Origin: Streptomyces sp. NBC_00358
Lineage (GTDB): Bacteria > Actinomycetota > Actinomycetes > Streptomycetales > Streptomycetaceae
DNA: 64,000 nt
Assembly (NCBI RefSeq): GCF_036099295.1
Contig: NZ_CP107976.1
Coordinates: forward strand, 4,588,001-4,652,000
Direction: 5' to 3'
Shown here: positions 1 through 10,340 of the stretch, piece by piece
How the letters are laid out: every line of letters begins with the position of its first letter
Numbering within the stretch: position 1 is the stretch's first letter
Program-made: the position numbers and the translations under genes
Notes under the pieces: generated by a model
Seen by the model: the letters and a program-made list of their open reading frames with translations, nothing else
Database searches by the model: none
Told to the model about the DNA's origin: nothing

Positions 1-405
1 CTGGACCTCCTGGTACGGGACCAGGTCCCGCCGGTAGGAGGCGTGCACGGCGGCCTCACGCTGCCGCATGGCGGCCGCGGCGCCGTCGAGGGCCGACTCC
101 ATCTCCGCGACACGGGACTGGAGCGCGGCCACCTGGTTCTCCAGTTCGATGATGCGCTTGATGCCGGCCAGGTTGATGCCCTCGTCCTGCGAAAGCTGCT
201 GGACGGTGCGCAGCAGCTCGATGTCGCGGGCCGAGTAGCGGCGGCCCCGGCCCGCCGTACGGTCGGGAGAGACCAGACCGAGCCGGTCGTACTGACGCAG
301 GGTCTGCGGGTGCAGTCCGGAGAGCTGGGCCGCCACCGAGATGACGTAGACCGGAGTCTCCTCCGTCAGTTCGTACGGGTTGCGTCGACGACCGGTCGTG
401 TCCAT
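1..405 (-). CDS. hspR: HspR, MerR-family heat-shock repressor (3' end beyond window)
   Basis: HspR represses the dnaK operon by binding HAIR inverted repeats and uses DnaK as co-repressor (family knowledge). The 135 codons present give a MerR-type winged helix (YVISVAAQLSGLHPQTLRQYDRLGLVSP, residues about 17-44, interrupted here only by the window's frame of reading), the RYSARDIELL wing and then a coiled coil from about residue 80. Known Streptomyces homologues are about 150 residues, so only a short tail is missing. The start is the ATG at 405, seven bases after the dnaJ stop, so it is the last gene of the operon and is autoregulated through it. An ATG at 416 is in another frame. Confidence 0.95.
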   Translation of the reverse strand, partial: MDTTGRRRNPYELTEETPVYVISVAAQLSGLHPQTLRQYDRLGLVSPDRTAGRGRRYSARDIELLRTVQQLSQDEGINLAGIKRIIELENQVAALQSRVAEMESALDGAAAAMRQREAAVHASYRRDLVPYQEVQ

Positions 406-412
406 GGCTCCG

Positions 413-1600
413 TCATGCTCCCTTCGCGGCCTGGAACAGCTCCGCCCGCGGGTCCTCACCCGCGGTCGCCTCGCGATACGCCTCCAGAGCGTCACGAGCC
501 TTGCCGGACAGATCCTGGGGAACCGTCACTTCGACGGTGACCAGGAGGTCGCCCCGCGTGCCGTCCTTACGAACCGCGCCCCTGCCCCGGGCACGCATGG
601 TGCGTCCGTTGGGGGTGCCCGGCGGCAGCTTCAGCGTCACCGGGGGGCCGCCCAGCGTCGGCACCTTGACCTCGCCGCCGAGTGCCGCCTCCGCGAAGGT
701 GACGGGCACGGTGACGGTGAGGTTGTCCTCCTTGCGGCCGAAGACCGGGTGGGCGTCCACATGGACCGTGACGTACAGGTCGCCGGACGGGCCGCCCCGT
801 TCGCCGGGCGCTCCCTTGCCGCGCAGCCGGATCCGCTGGTTGTCGCTGACACCCGCCGGGATCCGGACCTGCATGGTCCGGGACGACTTGGCACGTCCGC
901 TGCCCTTGCAGATCTCGCAGGGGTTCTCCGAGATCAGTCCGCGGCCCTTGCAGTCCGGGCAGGGGTCAGTGAGCGAGAAGCCACCGCCCGAGCCGCGGGC
1001 GACCTGGCCGGTGCCGACGCACGTCGGGCACACACGCGGTGTGCCGTTCGCGTCGCCGGTGCCCGAACAGGCCTTGCAGGGCGCCTGCGAGGTCATGCGC
1101 AGCGGAACGGTCGCACCGTCCACCGCCTCCGTGAAGGAGAGGGTGACCTCGGTGTCGATGTCCTGGCCGCGCCGGGGCTGCGTACGGGTGCCCGTGGTGG
1201 CGCCGCCGCGGTTGAACAGACCTCCGAAGACATCCCCGATGCCACCGCCGAAGCCGCCGGCTCCTCCCGCTCCCTGGCCCTGGGCACCGCCTCCGAAGAG
1301 GTCACCCAGGTCGAAGTTGAAGTTGCCGCCGCCCGCGCCGGGACCCGGCCGGAAACCACCGTTGCCGAAGAGAGCGCGTGCCTCGTCGTACTCCTTGCGC
1401 TTCTTCGGGTCGCCGAGCACGTCGTTCGCCTCGGAGATCTCCTTGAAGCGCTCCTCGGCCTTGGCGTTGCCCTTGTTGGCGTCCGGGTGGAACTCGCGGG
1501 CGAGTTTCCGGTACGCCTTCTTGATCTCGGCCTCGGTGGCGTCCTTGGGGACGCCGAGGACCTTGTAGAAGTCCTTCTCGATGAAGTCCTTGGTGCTCAT
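413..1600 (-). CDS. dnaJ: DnaJ co-chaperone (Hsp40)
   Basis: Class I Hsp40 of 395 residues that stimulates DnaK ATPase and delivers substrates. The J domain carries HPD at residues 38-40. A Gly/Phe-rich linker covers about residues 75-140. Four zinc-binding CxxCxGxG-type repeats (CKACSGTG, CPTCVGTG, CPDCKGRG, CEICKGSG) lie around 174-235, followed by the C-terminal substrate domain. Length is normal for the family. It starts 33 bases after the grpE stop and is followed closely by hspR, in the order dnaK-grpE-dnaJ-hspR. Streptomyces usually have a second dnaJ elsewhere, so this is the HspR-controlled copy. Confidence 0.97.
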   Translation of the reverse strand: MSTKDFIEKDFYKVLGVPKDATEAEIKKAYRKLAREFHPDANKGNAKAEERFKEISEANDVLGDPKKRKEYDEARALFGNGGFRPGPGAGGGNFNFDLGDLFGGGAQGQGAGGAGGFGGGIGDVFGGLFNRGGATTGTRTQPRRGQDIDTEVTLSFTEAVDGATVPLRMTSQAPCKACSGTGDANGTPRVCPTCVGTGQVARGSGGGFSLTDPCPDCKGRGLISENPCEICKGSGRAKSSRTMQVRIPAGVSDNQRIRLRGKGAPGERGGPSGDLYVTVHVDAHPVFGRKEDNLTVTVPVTFAEAALGGEVKVPTLGGPPVTLKLPPGTPNGRTMRARGRGAVRKDGTRGDLLVTVEVTVPQDLSGKARDALEAYREATAGEDPRAELFQAAKGA

Positions 1601-1633
1601 CCCCGACGTCCCTCCTCCCTCGTCCGTTCAAGC

Positions 1634-2289
1634 TCAGCCCTCGTCCGGGCCACCGCTCTCCTTGTCCTCGACCGTCTCGGCCGATTCCTCGGCCTTGACC
1701 GTCTGCGCCCCGGGCTGCGGCTCGGCGACAGCCACCCGCGCGGGGCGGATGGTGCGCTCGCCGAAGCGATACCCCGGCTGCAGAATCGCCACGCACGTCG
1801 TCTCCGTGACGTCCGGCGCGTACGAGTGCATCAGGGCCTCGTGGATCGTCGGGTCGAAGGGCTCGCCCTCCTTGCCGAACTGCTGGAGCCCCATCTTCGC
1901 CGCGACGGTCTCCAGCGATTCGGCGACGGACTTGAATCCGCCGACGAGCTCGCCGTGATCCCGCGCGCGGCCGATGTCGTCGAGTACGGGCAGGAGCTCG
2001 GTCAGGAGGCTCGCGACGGCGACCTCCCGGACCGCGATCCGGTCGCGCTCGACCCGGCGGCGGTAGTTCTGGAACTCGGCCTGGAGCCGCTGGAGATCCG
2101 CGGTGCGCTCGGTGAGCGCCATGCGGGCCTGGTCCAGCTGGGCCGTCAGGCCGACCAACTGTGCTGCTGCGTCCCCGTCCGGGGCCGCCGCCCCCTCCGC
2201 AGAGGGGGTGGCGGACTGCGGCTCGGCGTCGTCAGAGGTGGCGCCGGAAGGGACGTCGGGCTGCTCTTCGTAGCCCGGGGTCTCCTCCG

Positions 2290-2293
<4 letters not shown>
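1634..2293 (-). CDS. grpE: GrpE nucleotide exchange factor
   Basis: GrpE releases ADP from DnaK. The 219-residue product has an acidic, disordered N-terminus of about 50 residues, then a long coiled-coil helix (LDQARMALTERTADLQRLQ) and the compact beta-domain ending in the typical VLQPGY-like segment (AILQPGYRFGERTIRPARV). The start is a GTG whose TG is shared with the dnaK stop (GTGA overlap), indicating translational coupling. The C-terminal tail is acidic and variable, as is normal for actinobacterial GrpE. Confidence 0.96.
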
Positions 2294-4134
<1,841 letters not shown>

Positions 4135-4154
4135 TTCAATTCCTCCAACAATGA

Positions 4155-4175
4155 CTTGAGTGGAACGGACTCAAG
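4155..4175 (-). promoter_or_regulatory. HAIR operator 1 (HspR site)
   Basis: Perfect inverted repeat CTTGAGT-N7-ACTCAAG, identical to the published HAIR consensus. It lies 21-41 bases upstream of the dnaK ATG and overlaps the predicted -10 box, so bound HspR would block transcription start. Confidence 0.95.
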
Positions 4176-4202
4176 TGTGCACGACACCCGCCTCCCGGTC
4201 AA
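4174..4202 (-). promoter_or_regulatory. dnaK promoter
   Basis: On the minus strand TTGACC (4202-4197) and CACACT (4179-4174) are separated by 17 bases, a housekeeping-type promoter. It sits between the two HAIR repeats. Confidence 0.6.
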
Positions 4203-4206
4203 CAGA

Positions 4207-4227
4207 CATGAGTCGTAGGGGCTCAAC
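4207..4227 (-). promoter_or_regulatory. HAIR operator 2 (imperfect)
   Basis: CATGAGT-N7-GCTCAAC keeps the 7-base HAIR spacing with a few mismatches. Its centre is 52 bases (about five helical turns) from the perfect HAIR, upstream of the -35 box, consistent with cooperative HspR binding. Confidence 0.7.
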
Positions 4228-4281
4228 TCTTATCCGCTCCTTACACGCATGGCAGCCCTGACCTGCGCCTTTCGCGCAGAG

Positions 4282-5397
4282 TCAGTGCACCTTCACCGGC
4301 CCCGGAGCCTCCGGACGGGGCCGTCCGGGTCTGCCCAGAGATCTCGGGGCGGGTCCCCCGGGAGCGGGGATCGCATGCGGATGGGGGCGGCGCGGGCGGG
4401 GTCCCGGACGTACGGCCCCGGCGACGGCGACCAGCGCCACGGCGCCCGCCGGCCACCAGGCGGCCCCCGCCCCCAGCCACCCCAGATCGATGAGCAGCCC
4501 CACCAGCGCACCCGCGAACGCGGCGAGCCCCGTCAGGACCATGACCCCCTGCCGGGTGAGCCCCGCCCGGCGCAGCCGGTGCACCAGATGGTCCGGCGCC
4601 GGACGCAGCAGCGGCCGTCCCGCCCGGCGCCGCGAGACGAGGACCAGGACGGCGTCGGCACTGGCCACGGCCGTCAGAGCGAACCCGGCGCCGAACCCGG
4701 GCCCGGCCGGGCGCTCGGCGTGCACCTGCACGACCGACGAGGCCAGCACGAACCCGGCGAACAACGCCCCGCAGCGCCCCGGCGCGATCCGGGCCGGCGG
4801 CCAGCCGTGCATCAGGAAGCCGGTGAGCGCGGCGGCCAGCACGCTGAGCAGCGCCGCGAGCCCGTCCATGACCTCGGCGGCCGCGCAGCCGCTCAGCGCG
4901 AACGCGGTGATGACGCCGACCGTCCCCATCACCCCGTCGGCGTGGTCGAGCGAGCGGAAGGCCTGCGTGACGAAGACGACCCAGCCCACGGCCAGGACCC
5001 CGGCGGGCATGCCCAGTTCGTCATAGGGGACGGTCAGCGCGGCGGCGACGGCGACACCGGCCACGCACACCACGGGGGGCACGGGCAGCAGATCGGCGGC
5101 CAGGCCGAGCAGGGCGACCACGATCCCGGCGACCAGCAGCCGTCCGGCCTCCGGCCCGAGCGGGGCGGCACCGGTCCAGTTCCCGGCCCAGCCGACGAGC
5201 GCCGTCCCGCCCACCACGGCCACCCCGCCGAGCAGGGGAACCGGCCGCCCTCTCCCGGGCGCCCGGGGTTTCGCCCGGCGCGCGGGAAGCCCCGTTCCGT
5301 CGACCGCGCCGAAGCGCAGGGAGAACGACCGCAGCAGCGCGGCGAGCGCGGCGGTCAGGAGCAGAGCGGCGGTGGCGGCCGTGATTCCGTACAGCAC
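4282..5397 (-). CDS. MraY/WecA-like polyprenyl-phosphate sugar-1-P transferase homologue, possibly inactive
   Basis: A 371-residue protein with about ten hydrophobic segments. It resembles the family that attaches a sugar-1-phosphate to undecaprenyl or decaprenyl phosphate at the inner face of the membrane. Family landmarks are present in order: RPVPLLGGVA (51-60), an acidic motif (99-103), AFRSLDHADG (146-155) and the DHLVHRL loop motif (269-275). The usual Asp-Asp pair is reduced to Ala-Ala-Asp (100-102), and the Asn of the NxxNxxDG motif is replaced (RSLDHADG). Catalysis is therefore doubtful. The start is GTG with no ribosome binding site. A TAAATT box (5409-5404) ends seven bases before it, so the transcript may be leaderless. 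The gene diverges from the Fe-S reductase gene. Confidence 0.8.
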   Translation of the reverse strand: MLYGITAATAALLLTAALAALLRSFSLRFGAVDGTGLPARRAKPRAPGRGRPVPLLGGVAVVGGTALVGWAGNWTGAAPLGPEAGRLLVAGIVVALLGLAADLLPVPPVVCVAGVAVAAALTVPYDELGMPAGVLAVGWVVFVTQAFRSLDHADGVMGTVGVITAFALSGCAAAEVMDGLAALLSVLAAALTGFLMHGWPPARIAPGRCGALFAGFVLASSVVQVHAERPAGPGFGAGFALTAVASADAVLVLVSRRRAGRPLLRPAPDHLVHRLRRAGLTRQGVMVLTGLAAFAGALVGLLIDLGWLGAGAAWWPAGAVALVAVAGAVRPGPRPRRPHPHAIPAPGGPAPRSLGRPGRPRPEAPGPVKVH

Positions 5398-5595
5398 GTC
5401 GCCAATTTAGGGGTAATTGTCACAGTATTGGGTGAATAACACGATCGGGTTTACGTGTCCTGTCGCCCCGGGGCGAACCGGACCTTCTGCCCGTCGCCCG
5501 CGCGGCCACTCAGGCATCCCTCAGCGACGCAGATCACCGCACCTCTGGCTACAGTGCGGCGAAGGAAGTGGGTAGTCTCAGACGGACTGCATAAG

Positions 5596-5609
5596 TTACC
5601 GCTTAGTAA
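5596..5609 (+). promoter_or_regulatory. Candidate operator TTAC-N6-GTAA before the Fe-S reductase gene
   Basis: Perfect inverted repeat TTAC-CGCTTA-GTAA, 54 bases before the start codon at 5663. TetR-type regulators of actinobacterial fatty-acid degradation bind sites of this general form, from memory. The link to such a regulator is inference. Confidence 0.4.
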
Positions 5610-5662
5610 TCACTTCGAGGTCACGCTCGAAGCAACACCTCGCAGGCCCGAGGAGCCCCCGA

Positions 5663-7954
5663 ATGCAACTCGCCGCGATCATTGTGTCGCTGGTCCTGAC
5701 CGTGGTCGGCGTCGCGCTGATCGCGCGGGCCGTCGCGCAGATCTACCGGTTCATCAAGCTCGGCCAGCCCGTACCCGCCGGGAGCCGCACCGACGACTGG
5801 AAGGCCCGCAGCGTCACGCTGGCCAAGGAGTTCGTCGGCCACACCCGTATGAACCGGTGGGGGATCATCGGCGTCGCGCACTGGTTCGTGGCCGTCGGCT
5901 TCCTGACCCTCGGCCTGACGATCGTCACGGCCTACGGTCAGCTGTTCAAGGCCGACTGGACGCTGCCGGTCGTCGGCGGCTGGCTCCCGTACGAGCTCTA
6001 CACCGAGTTCATCGCGCTGTTCACGACGCTCGGCATCATCGTGCTGATCGCGGTCCGTCAGCTCAACCGGCCGTCGAAGCCGGGCCGCAAGTCGCGCTTC
6101 GCCGGCTCCAAGACGGGCCAGGCCTACTTCGTCGAGGCCGTGATCCTCGTCATCGGCCTCGCGATCATGACCCTGCGCGGCCTGGAAGGCGCGATCCACG
6201 GTGTCGACCACTACGAAGCCGCGTACTGGGCCTCGTACCCCCTGGTCGCCGCCTTCAAGGGCCTGAGCTACGGAACGCTGCAGAACCTGGTCTACCTGAC
6301 CGCCATGATCAAGCTCGGCGTCACCATGGGCTGGGCGATCACGGTCGGCCTGAACACCAACATGGGTGTCGCCTGGCACCGCTTCCTCGCCTTCCCCAAC
6401 ATCTGGTTCAAGCGTGACGCCAAGGGCGCGACCGCCCTCGGCGAACTGCTCCCGATGACCAGCGGCGGCAAGGCCATCGACTTCACCGACCCCGGCGAGG
6501 ACGACGTCTTCGGCGTCTCCCAGGTCGAGCAGTTCTCCTGGAAGGGCCTGCTCGACTTCTCCACCTGCACCGAGTGCGGCCGCTGCCAGTCGCAGTGCCC
6601 CGCCTGGAACACCGGCAAGCCGCTCTCCCCCAAGCTCCTCATCATGTCGCTGCGCGACCACGCGCACGCCAAGGCCCCGTACCTGCTGGCCGGCGGCGGC
6701 AAGGACATGGAGGGCAACGAGAAGGCCTCCGAGGAGCAGCTCAAGGACGTGCCCGCGGCCGCCCTCGCCGAGGCCGAGCGCCCCCTCATCGGCACCGCCG
6801 AGGAGAACGGCGTCATCGACCCGGACGTCCTGTGGTCCTGCACCACCTGCGGCGCCTGCGTCGAGCAGTGCCCGGTCGACATCGAGCACATCGACCACAT
6901 CGTCGACATGCGCCGCTACCAGGTGATGATCGAGAGCGCGTTCCCGTCCGAGGCGGGCACAATGCTCAAGAACCTGGAGAAGAAGGGCAACCCCTGGGGG
7001 CTGGCCAAGAAGCAGCGCCTGGAGTGGACCAAGGAGGTCGACTTCGAGATCCCCGTCGTCGGCCGCGACATCGAGGACCTCAGCGAGGTCGAGTACCTGT
7101 ACTGGGTCGGCTGCGCCGGCGCCCTGGAGGACCGCGCCAAGAAGACCACCAAGGCCTTCGCGGAACTGCTGCACATGGCGGGCGTCAAGTTCGCGATCAT
7201 GGGCGGCGACGAGAAGTGCACCGGTGACTCCGCCCGCCGCCTCGGCAACGAGCCCCTGTTCCAGGAGCTCGGCATGGAGAACGTCGCCGCGCTGAACATG
7301 GCCTTCGGCGAGTCCCTCAACGAGGAGGGCGAGGTGGACGAGTCCACCAAGAAGCCCAGGACGGCGAAGAAGATCGTCGCCACCTGCCCGCACTGCCTCA
7401 ACACCATCGGCAACGAGTACCCGCAGCTCGGCGGCGACTACGAGGTCATCCACCACACCCAGCTTCTCCAGCACCTCATCGACGAGGGCAAGCTGCTCCC
7501 GGTGACCCCGGTCGAGGGCCTCATCACCTACCACGACCCCTGCTACCTGGGCCGCCACAACAAGGTCTACACGCCCCCGCGCGAGATCATGTCCGCCGTC
7601 CCGGGCCTGCGCCAGCAGGAGATGCACCGCCACAAGGAACGCGGCTTCTGCTGCGGCGCCGGTGGCGCGCGGATGTGGATGGAGGAGCGGATCGGCAAGC
7701 GCATCAACAACGAGCGTGTCGACGAGGCTCTGTCGCTGAACCCCGACATCGTCTCCACCGCCTGCCCCTTCTGCCTCGTCATGCTGACCGACTCGGTCAA
7801 CGGCAAGAAGAACGAGGGCAAGGCCAAGGAGTCCGTCCAGGTCGTCGACGTCGCCCAGCTGCTCCTCGACTCCGTCCGTACCCCGGTCGAGGAAGAGCCC
7901 CCGGCGGGCACGGCCGACTCGGAGAGCGAGCAGGAACCGGAACCGGTGAAGTGA
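5663..7954 (+). CDS. Membrane Fe-S reductase, EtfD-like (ETF:quinone electron transfer)
   Basis: A 763-residue protein with an N-terminal membrane part of about six helices (residues 1-230) resembling a cytochrome-b-type NarI domain. Two 4Fe-4S motifs of the CxxCxxCxxxCP type follow (CTECGRCQSQCP at 302-313, CTTCGACVEQCP at 393-404). Then come two cysteine-rich CCG domains of the heterodisulfide-reductase type, with cysteines near 519, 575 and 627 and CCGAGG at 663. This is the architecture of mycobacterial EtfD (Rv0338c), which passes electrons from ETF and acyl-CoA dehydrogenases to menaquinone during beta-oxidation. Assignment to that role is by homology. A GAGGAG ribosome binding site precedes the ATG. 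The C-terminal 25 residues are acidic and low-complexity. Confidence 0.85.
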   Translation: MQLAAIIVSLVLTVVGVALIARAVAQIYRFIKLGQPVPAGSRTDDWKARSVTLAKEFVGHTRMNRWGIIGVAHWFVAVGFLTLGLTIVTAYGQLFKADWTLPVVGGWLPYELYTEFIALFTTLGIIVLIAVRQLNRPSKPGRKSRFAGSKTGQAYFVEAVILVIGLAIMTLRGLEGAIHGVDHYEAAYWASYPLVAAFKGLSYGTLQNLVYLTAMIKLGVTMGWAITVGLNTNMGVAWHRFLAFPNIWFKRDAKGATALGELLPMTSGGKAIDFTDPGEDDVFGVSQVEQFSWKGLLDFSTCTECGRCQSQCPAWNTGKPLSPKLLIMSLRDHAHAKAPYLLAGGGKDMEGNEKASEEQLKDVPAAALAEAERPLIGTAEENGVIDPDVLWSCTTCGACVEQCPVDIEHIDHIVDMRRYQVMIESAFPSEAGTMLKNLEKKGNPWGLAKKQRLEWTKEVDFEIPVVGRDIEDLSEVEYLYWVGCAGALEDRAKKTTKAFAELLHMAGVKFAIMGGDEKCTGDSARRLGNEPLFQELGMENVAALNMAFGESLNEEGEVDESTKKPRTAKKIVATCPHCLNTIGNEYPQLGGDYEVIHHTQLLQHLIDEGKLLPVTPVEGLITYHDPCYLGRHNKVYTPPREIMSAVPGLRQQEMHRHKERGFCCGAGGARMWMEERIGKRINNERVDEALSLNPDIVSTACPFCLVMLTDSVNGKKNEGKAKESVQVVDVAQLLLDSVRTPVEEEPPAGTADSESEQEPEPVK

Positions 7955-7994
7955 CTCCGGGACCGGTGAAGCAGCGCCGCGGCCGACGGTCCGA

Positions 7995-8091
7995 CACGAC
8001 CGCCTGACGCGACCGCCTCGCACGACCGCTCAATACGACCGCTCGATACGACCGCTGAAGCGACTGGCCGACACAGCCGCCTGACCTGGCT
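7995..8091 (+). repeat. Degenerate short tandem repeat, unit about 13 bases
   Basis: About seven imperfect copies of a unit resembling (A/G)CGACCGC(C/T)(T/C)GA follow the reductase stop, between it and the terminator. The unit also occurs out of register, so simple slippage is likely. No coding or binding role is visible. Confidence 0.6.
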
Positions 8092-8130
8092 TTCGGACAC
8101 CGCCGACCGGCCTGATCGGATCGGTACGAC

Positions 8131-8166
8131 CGACACCCCCGTGCTCTCCGGAGCGCGGGGGTGTCG
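8131..8166 (+). terminator. Transcription terminator of the Fe-S reductase gene
   Basis: Perfect 11-bp stem CGACACCCCCG / CGGGGGTGTCG with a 14-base loop. No U tract follows, which is common in Streptomyces. Confidence 0.7.
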
Positions 8167-8330
8167 CCGTATCCAGACTGGGTGCCTCATTGCCCAGCCG
8201 TTCTCGAGAGCCGCTCGGCGTCGGGCCGGAGTCGGGGCGGAACCGAGCGGGATCAAGCCGGAATCGGTCCGAAGGCAGGACTCTCGTGTCTCCCCTTGCA
8301 CAGGAAACGCGAGATTCACCGAACACACGT

Positions 8331-8357
8331 ACAACCCTTGCCGATCGTGGCGGGTCT
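8331..8357 (+). promoter_or_regulatory. ECF-type promoter P1, ACAACC-N17-GTCT
   Basis: ACAACC at 8331-8336 and GTCT at 8354-8357 with exactly 17 bases between, embedded in CGTACAACCCT. The same arrangement precedes four other secreted-protein genes in this window. The expected start is near 8365, giving a leader of about 108 bases before the FG-GAP gene. Confidence 0.65.
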
Positions 8358-8472
8358 CCTCACCATCGGCCGACCGTGCGCCCAGGGACTCCCCGGGCAG
8401 GAACGGACGGCCGCACCCATCAACTGGGGAGGCCTCCCGGGCGTCCCCGCGTGCCGCAGGAGAACCCCGCAC

Positions 8473-9912
8473 ATGCACAGACGCACCCCGGCGTTACTGG
8501 CCACCGCCCTCCTCGCCGCGGGCCTGGCCCCGCTGACGCTCGCCGTTCCCGCCTCCGCCGCGCCCTCCGGCCTGTCCGGGGACTTCAACGGCGACGGCTA
8601 CCGCGACGCGGCGATCGCCGCCCCGGCCGCCACCGTGAACGGCAAGGCGTGGGCCGGGCAGGTGGCCGTGGTCTACGGCACCGCGACCGGGCTGAACCCG
8701 GCCAGGCACCAGGTGATCAACCAGAACTCCGCGGGCGTCCCGGGCGACGCCGAGACGGAGGACGAGTTCGGCGACGAGATCGCCACCGCCGACCTCAACC
8801 GGGACGGCTACGGCGACCTGGTCGTCGGAGCGGAGCACGAGAAGACGGGGGACAAGGAGGACGCCGGCACGGTGGTCATCGTCTGGGGCTCCGCGAGCGG
8901 CCTCTCCGGTGCCACGACGGTGAAGAACCCCCTTTCGCTGTACGGGAGTTACTTCGGGCTGAGCATCGCGGCCGCCGACTTCACCGGCGACGGGAAGCCC
9001 GACCTGGCGATCTCCGCGCAGGGCGACACCGGCGTCCCCACCTACCGGATCCGGCTGATCCGCGGTCCGTTCGGCAAGTCCGGCTCGACGGGCACGGTCT
9101 CCTCGTACTCCCCCGGGATCGACAGGCCGGCCCTCACCGCGGGCCGGGTCGACGGCGACACCAAGGCCGACCTGGTGGTCACCGGGCAGAAGGCGAACAG
9201 CGACCGGCTGGCCGGAGCCGTCTACTACAAGGGCGCGTCGAGCGGCCTCAGCAAGGCGGCCACGCTGCCCGTCGCAGAGACCGCGGCGATCGGCGACCTC
9301 GACAAGGACGGCTACGGCGACATCGTCCTCGGCAACCCGCAGGACCCGGACCGCGATCCGTCGGGCTCCACCGGCGGCAGGATCAACGTCGTCTACGGCA
9401 CGTCGTCCGGCCCGAGCACGACCCGCCGGAACTCGCTCGGCCAGAACACCGCCGGTGTACCGGACTCGGCCGAGGCGGGCGACCGGTTCGGCCAGGCACT
9501 GGCCATCGGGGACTTCGACAAGGACGGCTACGGCGACCTCGCCGTGGGCGCACCGGGCGAGTCCTTCGGCGACGACCAGCACTACATCGCCTCCGCGGGC
9601 ACGATCACGCTGCTGCGCGGCTCGGCGTCCGGTCTCACCACGACCGGGGCGACACAGCTCACGCAGGACAGCCCCGGGGTACCGGGCTCGGTGGAGGCGG
9701 GCGACAGCTTCGGCGCCACTCTCCTCGCGTCCGACGTCACCCACGACGGCCGCGCGGACCTCACGGCGATCGCGTCCCAGGAGAACGACCCGGCCGGTGC
9801 CGCATGGTTCCTGCCGGGCGCGAAGTCGACGTCCTCGGTGTCCTTCGGTCCGACCTCGATCGGCCTGACGAACAATCAGGGCGGCGCGTTCGGAATGGAC
9901 TTGGCGGGCTAG
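8473..9912 (+). CDS. Secreted FG-GAP (integrin-alpha-like) beta-propeller protein 1
   Basis: Product of 479 residues. A Sec signal peptide (MHRRTP, hydrophobic core, then AVPASAA) is followed by seven FG-GAP repeats, each with a Ca-binding DxDxDGxxD-type loop (DFNGDGYRD, DLNRDGYGD, DFTGDGKPD, RVDGDTKAD, DLDKDGYGD, DFDKDGYGD, DVTHDGRAD). Seven repeats make one complete propeller with no added catalytic domain. The start ATG at 8473 has AGGAG upstream. The gene is closely related to the next one and shares its promoter type, leader length and ribosome-binding region, so the pair is a tandem duplication. Function is unknown. Such propellers usually bind proteins or glycans outside the cell. Confidence 0.9.
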   Translation: MHRRTPALLATALLAAGLAPLTLAVPASAAPSGLSGDFNGDGYRDAAIAAPAATVNGKAWAGQVAVVYGTATGLNPARHQVINQNSAGVPGDAETEDEFGDEIATADLNRDGYGDLVVGAEHEKTGDKEDAGTVVIVWGSASGLSGATTVKNPLSLYGSYFGLSIAAADFTGDGKPDLAISAQGDTGVPTYRIRLIRGPFGKSGSTGTVSSYSPGIDRPALTAGRVDGDTKADLVVTGQKANSDRLAGAVYYKGASSGLSKAATLPVAETAAIGDLDKDGYGDIVLGNPQDPDRDPSGSTGGRINVVYGTSSGPSTTRRNSLGQNTAGVPDSAEAGDRFGQALAIGDFDKDGYGDLAVGAPGESFGDDQHYIASAGTITLLRGSASGLTTTGATQLTQDSPGVPGSVEAGDSFGATLLASDVTHDGRADLTAIASQENDPAGAAWFLPGAKSTSSVSFGPTSIGLTNNQGGAFGMDLAG

Positions 9913-9918
9913 TCACCG

Positions 9919-9987
9919 CGGGATCGACGCGACGCCCGCCGGACGGGGCGCCGCGTCGATCCCGGACAGGGCGCCGCGTCGATCCCG
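9919..9987 (+). terminator. Terminator hairpin plus 24-base direct repeat
   Basis: GGGATCGACGCG (9920-9931) pairs with CGCGTCGATCCC (9952-9963), a perfect 12-bp stem just after the FG-GAP stop. The segment 9940-9963 is then repeated almost exactly at 9964-9987 (GGACRGGGCGCC followed by GCGTCGATCCCG), giving a second possible 3' arm. Confidence 0.7.
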
Positions 9988-10197
9988 TGGCGAGCCGCCG
10001 TGCCGCCTCGGCCGGTCGGACGTATCCACCCTCCCCGGCGACCCGAGGCGTCACCGCAGGCGCCCCGAGGAGACACCGCGGGGCCGCGCCACTGGCACCG
10101 GCGACCGCTGCGGCCACCACCTCGGCCTCGGCCACCACCACCGCCACCTCGGCCTCGGCTTCCGCCTTCGCCTTCGAAGAAATCCTCGAACTCACGT

Positions 10198-10224
10198 ACA
10201 ACCCTCAACCACCATCAATGGTCT
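10198..10224 (+). promoter_or_regulatory. ECF-type promoter P2, ACAACC-N17-GTCT
   Basis: ACAACC at 10198-10203, 17 bases, GTCT at 10221-10224. It shares CACGTACAACCCT and GGTCTCCT with P1, and the distance from GTCT to the start codon (116 bases) is within a base of that at P1. Confidence 0.65.
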
Positions 10225-10340
10225 CCTGTTCGCCGATCAGTCAGTGAACTGCCGGACAACTCAGGGCAAACAAAGACGATCGGCTCCCATTGACAGGGGA
10301 TGTGCGCCCAGCATCCCCGCATGCCGCAGGAGAATCCCGC

